A stretch of DNA of 64,000 nucleotides from Hydrangea macrophylla (Eukaryota; Streptophyta; Magnoliopsida; Cornales; Hydrangeaceae), in the NCBI GenBank assembly GCA_033977485.1, contig CM066995.1:45939736-46003735 (forward strand), written 5' to 3'. The notes under the pieces are model-generated. The model saw only the letters and a program-made list of their open reading frames with translations. It was not told where the DNA came from and did no database searches. The position numbers were made by a program, and so were the translations under genes. Shown here piece by piece: positions 59,495-64,000 of this stretch (positions are counted from its first letter, which is position 1; every line of letters begins with the position of its first letter).

Positions 59495-60052
59495 GTGATC
59501 TCTGGAGGAACCTCAAGCGGAGGGGACTCACAGTCGGCTAGGAAGAGACATGCTCGAGCATCCCGAGTAGATGTTTGGCATATCCAATCCACCGACTCCC
59601 AACCAACCGATGTGTTAACATTCTCATCTGATGACGTTAAGGGTTTGCACTACCCCCGTGACAACCCGCTGGTAGTAACAATTTCCATAGCTAACTACAC
59701 GGTGAAGAGGGTATTGGTGGACACCGACAGTTCCTCTGACATTCTCTTCACCTCGGCGTTTGACCAGTTAGGGATCTTAAGGGACAGACTCTGACCGGTT
59801 GCCACGCCTTTGGTCAGATTCAATAGCTTAAGCACGCAGCCGCTCGACATGATTGAACTCCCGGTTCTTATGGGGACCTATCTTCAGCAGACCTCCGCAC
59901 TGGCAAACTTTGTAGTTATAGCGGCCCCGTCCATATACAACGCCATCCTTGGAAGGCCAACTCTCAATCAAGCCAGAGCAGCTGTGTCAATGTACAGCCT
60001 GGTGGTTAAGTTACCGACACCTAATGGTCCCGGTAGCCTACGGGGAGATTAG
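59495..60052 (+). pseudogene. pro: Element E protease pseudogene
   Basis: VKRVLVDTDSSSDILF has DTD where aspartic proteases have DTG, and a stop follows at about 59792. The later IYNAILGRPTLNQARA is the conserved C-terminal protease segment. Confidence 0.8.
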
Positions 60053-63000
60053 GCAATCACTCAGAGCTGTTACGTTAGCTCCCTATACTGGGAGGCCATT
60101 ACAAAAACGTTGAGCGTCTCGAAGATGGACCCAAGAGACAAAAGTGATGGAATGGGCCCTGCAGAAGAACTAGAACAAGGGTGCTAGACCCACAACTCCC
60201 CAATCAGTCCATCAACATCGGGACTCAATTGGAGACAGGCCTTGAGGAAGAGTTAATCCAGTTCTTGCGATAGAGCCAAGACGTCTTTGCTTGGAGTCAT
60301 AAAGACATGCCTGGGATTGACCCCCGGGTTATATCCCACTCTCTCAACATCGACCCAGGCTCCTAACTGGTCAAGTAGAAAAGATGGGGCATGGCTCTGG
60401 AGAGACAAGCAGTAGTGCGGGAAGAGATTGAAAAGCTCCTAAAGGTGAATTCCATCAGATAAGTCCACTATCCCGATTGGTTGGTGAATGTGGTACTCGT
60501 CAAGAAAAGCAACAAAAAGTAGAGAATGTGTGTAGATTTCACCGATCTGAACAAGGCTTGCCCCAAGGATTGCTATCCAATGTCCAGGATAGACCTCCTT
60601 GTAGATTCAATGGCAGGTCACTCATTCCTCTCATTTATGACACCTACTCTGGGTACAACCAGATCAGTATGTACCCTGGGGACGAGGAAAAAACCTCCTT
60701 CATCACGGACCAGGGTACTTACTACTACAAAGTGATGCCCTTCGGCCTAAAAAATGCTGGGGCGACTTACCAACGTCTGGTCAATCAGATGTTCAAGGAT
60801 TTAATCAGGAAATCGATGGAGGTTTACGTCGACGATCTTTTGGTTAAGAGCCAAGACGAGTTCGACCATCTCGAGCATCTAGCCGGGGTCTTCAGCATCT
60901 TAAGAAAGTTTGGGATAAGGTTGAACCTAGCTAAGTGCACATTTGGCATCTTGTCTGGGAAGTTCCTGGGGCACCTAGTCAGCAGGTGAGGAATTGAGGC
61001 AAACCACGAGAAAATATAAGCAATCATCAACATGCAATCGCCAAGGTCAACTAAAGAAGTTCAGAGTCTGGCCGGACAGGTAGCCGCATTAAACAGATTC
61101 GTCTCCCGAGTTACCGACATGTGCCTGCCATTTTTCAAGATCATTCGAAAGGCTTTTCAATGGTCGGAAGAGTGCGAGGAGGCCTTCTAGGAACTCAAGA
61201 AGTACCTAGCGTTGCCTCCTCTACTCTCAACACCAAAACCAGGGGAGGAATTGTTCTTGTACTTGGCAATATCGCCCTCGGCGGCAAGCTTAGCGCTTAT
61301 TCAAGAGGAACACGGGATACAGTTCCAGGTGTATTACACTAATCGGACACTTCAAGGGGCGAAAGTTGGTACTCCTGCATCGAGAAGTTGGCCTTTTCCC
61401 TCATTACCTCTGCCCGGAGACTACGTCCTTATTTCCAGACCCATGACATCGTAGTCCTCACGGACCAACCCCTCCGCCGGATCCTAAGACGGCCAGAGAC
61501 ATCTGAGAGGCTGGTAAAATGGGCATTGGAGCTGGAAGAATTCAAAGTAGTTTATAGACCTCGGACGGCAATAAAGGGACAAGTAGTGGTGGATTTTCTT
61601 GTAGAGTTCACCTACCCAGAAGAGGCAGTCGAAGAGCTCGAACCGCCGGTCACACCGCCTGGTTTACAGCCTGATACCCCGACCTGGGTTCTATATGTTG
61701 ACAGATCATCAAACAAACAGGGCAGTAGGGTAGGGATTATCCTGACCATACCTGATAGGATCCAATTAGAGTATGCATTGCAATTCAGGTTCCGGGTCTC
61801 CAACAACAAGGCCGAGTATGAAGCCTTACTGGTTGGGTTACAATTAGCTACCTCAATGGGTGCACAGCAAGTCTAGGGATACAGCAACTCCCAACTTATG
61901 GTCAATCAAGTCAATCAGGAATATAAAGCCCGGGAAGACAACATGGTGGCCTACCTGACATTCATCTGCACGATCTCCAAGAAGCTCAAGGGATTTTCCA
62001 TTTCACAGATCCCGAGGGACGAGAACACTAGGGCCGATCGGTTAACCCACCTCGCCTCGTCTTTTGAATCAGATTTGCTCGGGATAATAGTGGAATACCT
62101 GCCCGAGCCCAGCGTGGTTAACCCGAGGAGCATGGAGGTCGACCCGATCACCTTAGGGCCTAGCTGGATGGAACCAATCGTGACCTACCTCACCATAGGT
62201 GCTTTACCAGACAAGAGAAAAAAAGCTCGATGGTGAAATACCGGGCAACGAGATACCACCTCATTGATGGTATCCTCTACAAAAAGGAGTTCACTATTCC
62301 CTACCTCTATTGTGTTCATCCCACGCAGGTCCAAGAAATATTGCATGAGATCCACGAAGAGTGTGCGGGAACCACATGGGAGGCCGAGCACCCTCCCGAA
62401 AGGCCCTGCTGTAGGGCTACTGTTGGCCGATGATGGCCCAGGATTCCCAAGAGTATGTTAAGAGGTGTGACAAGTGTCAGAGATACAAGCCATTGATCAA
62501 CTGCCCGGGAGAACTCCAGACTCCAATCTTCAGTCCCTGGCCAATCTCTCGGTGGGGTATCGATATTGTTAGTCCCCTCCCGATGTCATTGCTGTTGACT
62601 ATTTCACCAAATGGGCAGAGGTCGAGCCCTTGGCGATAATCACCAAAAAAGGATGGAAAATTTTGTTGAGAGAAACATTCTTATCAGATTCGGCATTCCC
62701 CTAGTTTTGGTAAGCGACAACGGTAGGTAGTTCGACACCCCGGTATTTAGACAGTTCTGCTCGGGATATGGGATATCAAATCATTATTCTTCTCCCGAGC
62801 ACCCCCATGCCAATGGCCAGGCCGAGGTGACAAATCGGATAATATTACAGTCAATCAAAAGTAGGCTTGAAAACGCCAAAGGTCTTTGGGCAGAGGAACT
62901 ACCGACCCTCTTGTGGGCATACCAGACTACTCCCTGGGCTGCAACAGGTAAGACACCATTCTCACTCACTTACGGCTTCGAGGCAGTAGTCCCCACGGAG

Positions 63001-63371
63001 CTTGGTTTACCCACTTACCGAGTGACGAATTTCAGTGAACAAGGCAACAGGGAAGCCCTCAGAGGAGAGCTTGACATAATAGAAGAAAAAAGAGACCGGG
63101 TGTATCTAAAAGTGGCGGCCTACAAACAGAGGGTCTCCCGGTACTACAACAGCAAGGTTAAACTCCACAGTTTCCAGGTGGGGGAACTGGTCCTCAAGGC
63201 TGTGAACCAGTCAACAAAAGTCCCGAGTCATGGAAAGTTGGGCCCAAACTGAGAAGGACCCTACAGGGTCACTAGCGTAAATTGCCCGGGCATATATTGG
63301 CTACAAACTCTGTACGGGCAAGACCTCCCTCATCCTTGGAATGTGCAGTACCTCCGTAAGTACTTTCAGTG
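60053..63371 (+). pseudogene. pol: Element E RT-RNase H-aRH-integrase pseudogene
   Basis: RT fragments lie in two frames (TDLNKACPKDCYPMSRIDLL near 60541; KVMPFGLKNAGATYQRLVNQ and YVDDLLVKS near 60730-60850). An archaeal-type RNase H (LYVDRSSNKQGSRVG, NNKAEYEALLVG) is at about 61680-61860 and integrase (CDKCQRY, WGIDIV, HPHANGQAEVTNRI) at 62460-63250. More than ten stops or frameshifts. The second RNase H places it in the Tat lineage. Confidence 0.85.
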
Positions 63372-63474
63372 AAGCATGAAGGGAGTGTTGGTTAAGAAAC
63401 TTATAGCTCTCCTCGAGCAGTCTTAATAATGAATAAAATTTCCTTTTTGCCAAATAATTTTTCTCCATGTGTTC

Positions 63475-63575
63475 GATCATTCCAAAGATCTCGGGGTCAA
63501 ACCCCAGGCATTCCAAAGACCTCAGGGTCAAACCCAGGCATTCCAAAGACCTCGGGGGTCAAATCCCAGGCATCT
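63475..63575 (+). repeat. 31-bp tandem repeat with GGGGTCAAACCCC palindrome
   Basis: Three copies of CATTCCAAAGACCTCGGGGT plus CAAACCCCAGG. GGGGT and ACCCC can pair in each unit. Confidence 0.85.
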
Positions 63576-63747
63576 ACAAAAGACCTCAGAATGACAGCCG
63601 AGGAGACGACTTTACCTAGGTCCACAACCGACGATGGGGGCGAGACCCCCTAGGTGGCTGATGATGGCAAGACTCAAAAAACCCTGCAACCACTCATGTT
63701 CCAGCTCAGTTCCCTATGGTCGCTCCCTCTACCAATGCCCGTCTTAG

Positions 63748-63767
63748 AAAAAGCTTGGGGGGCAGAG
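63748..63767 (+). other. Element E polypurine-like tract
   Basis: AAAAAGCTTGGGGGGCAGAGG sits where a polypurine tract is expected, but the following bases do not match the 5' LTR start. So the 3' LTR may be missing, replaced, or further right. Confidence 0.5.
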
Positions 63768-64000
63768 GGATACTGGAATCTAACTCTGGACCAAAATAGG
63801 TAATCACACCGGGCATTCAATAAGACACGGAGCTAGGGATGCGATGCCACCGTTAAACAGTCCTGAGTACCTACAATGTCCAGAGAAACTGCTCGGATAA
63901 TAACAGGACCCAGGTCCCACATCATACCGAGCAACCTATAATATAGGTCCCCAAAAGACCTAGTGTTCTCTACCGATCACAATGCTAAAACTTTTGCTAA
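63768..64000. other. Sequence after element E purine tract, unresolved
   Basis: 233 bp to the window edge. It does not align by eye with the 5' LTR at 57214-57820. No gene seen. Confidence 0.35.

Larger units (their letters stand above)
57214..64000 (+). mobile_element. Element E: decayed Tat-type Ty3/gypsy, runs off right edge
   Basis: Order: LTR, primer-site remnant, gag, protease, RT, archaeal-type RNase H, integrase, repeats, purine tract. Every coding region has stops or frameshifts. The left breakpoint is set by comparison with the related host segment at 54858-54893, whose similarity ends exactly at 57213. The 3' LTR is absent or only partly in the window. Confidence 0.85.

Noticed and set aside
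63768..64000. 3' LTR of element E
   Set aside because: It follows a purine tract, but I could not align it with 57214-57820, so I do not call it an LTR.

Overview
This is a repeat-dominated stretch of a large plant nuclear genome. The evidence is plant-type Ty3/gypsy LTR retrotransposons of three lineages (Tekay-like chromovirus, Athila, Tat), several MITE and foldback families, long A/T-rich intergenic DNA and plant-style introns. I see no confident free-standing host gene, no tRNA or rRNA gene and no CRISPR array. The species cannot be named from this window; an angiosperm is certain in practice.

Left nest (about 3.0-22.9 kb). A degraded hAT-like element (3018-22905) holds two solo LTRs of one family, here called B, marked by the palindrome CAATCGATTG: a reverse copy (3102-19961) and a forward copy (20366-22822). 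The reverse copy is split by a complete Tekay-like chromovirus, element A (3847-18558, 5-bp TSD ACCAG, 2.4-kb LTRs). Element A was itself hit twice: a third B solo LTR sits in its 5' LTR (5174-7485, TSD GTTTA) and a reverse Tat-type solo LTR sits between gag and protease (9838-12637, TSD CCGCT/CCGCC).

Right nest (about 23.0-53.2 kb). A diverged foldback element (22995-53151) holds a 185-bp Mutator-type MITE and a G-rich hAT-type element (23459-52931, 8-bp TSD). Inside the hAT is a young Athila element, C (23870-52910, TSD CCCGC), which keeps gag and protease but has lost RT, RNase H and integrase. Inside the gag of C is a 20.5-kb Tat element, D (26663-47179, TSD GAGGT), with complete gag-pro-RT-RH-aRH-IN apart from two in-frame TAG codons, and about 6 kb of extra DNA between pol and the 3' LTR. 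That extra DNA carries two antisense gene-like regions: a seven-exon plant mobile domain (PMD) gene and a DUF7745-like gene.

Far right (53.2-64 kb). Three more inverted-repeat elements, a trace of a leucine-rich-repeat gene, and an old, heavily mutated Tat element E (57214 to beyond the window edge).

The most interesting theme is regulatory. Unrelated LTR families each carry a cluster of their own short palindrome, usually just upstream of the LTR TATA box: CAATCGATTG in B, TCGCGCGA in C (and A), and GTGCCGCCGCGGCAC in D. In D a three-unit palindrome block from the LTR recurs, with the same unit order, just upstream of the antisense PMD gene, and the D LTR also carries ten W-box cores, seven of them spaced at about one helical turn. 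Together this suggests a retrotransposon that carries a host-like gene on its antisense strand under an LTR-derived control module.
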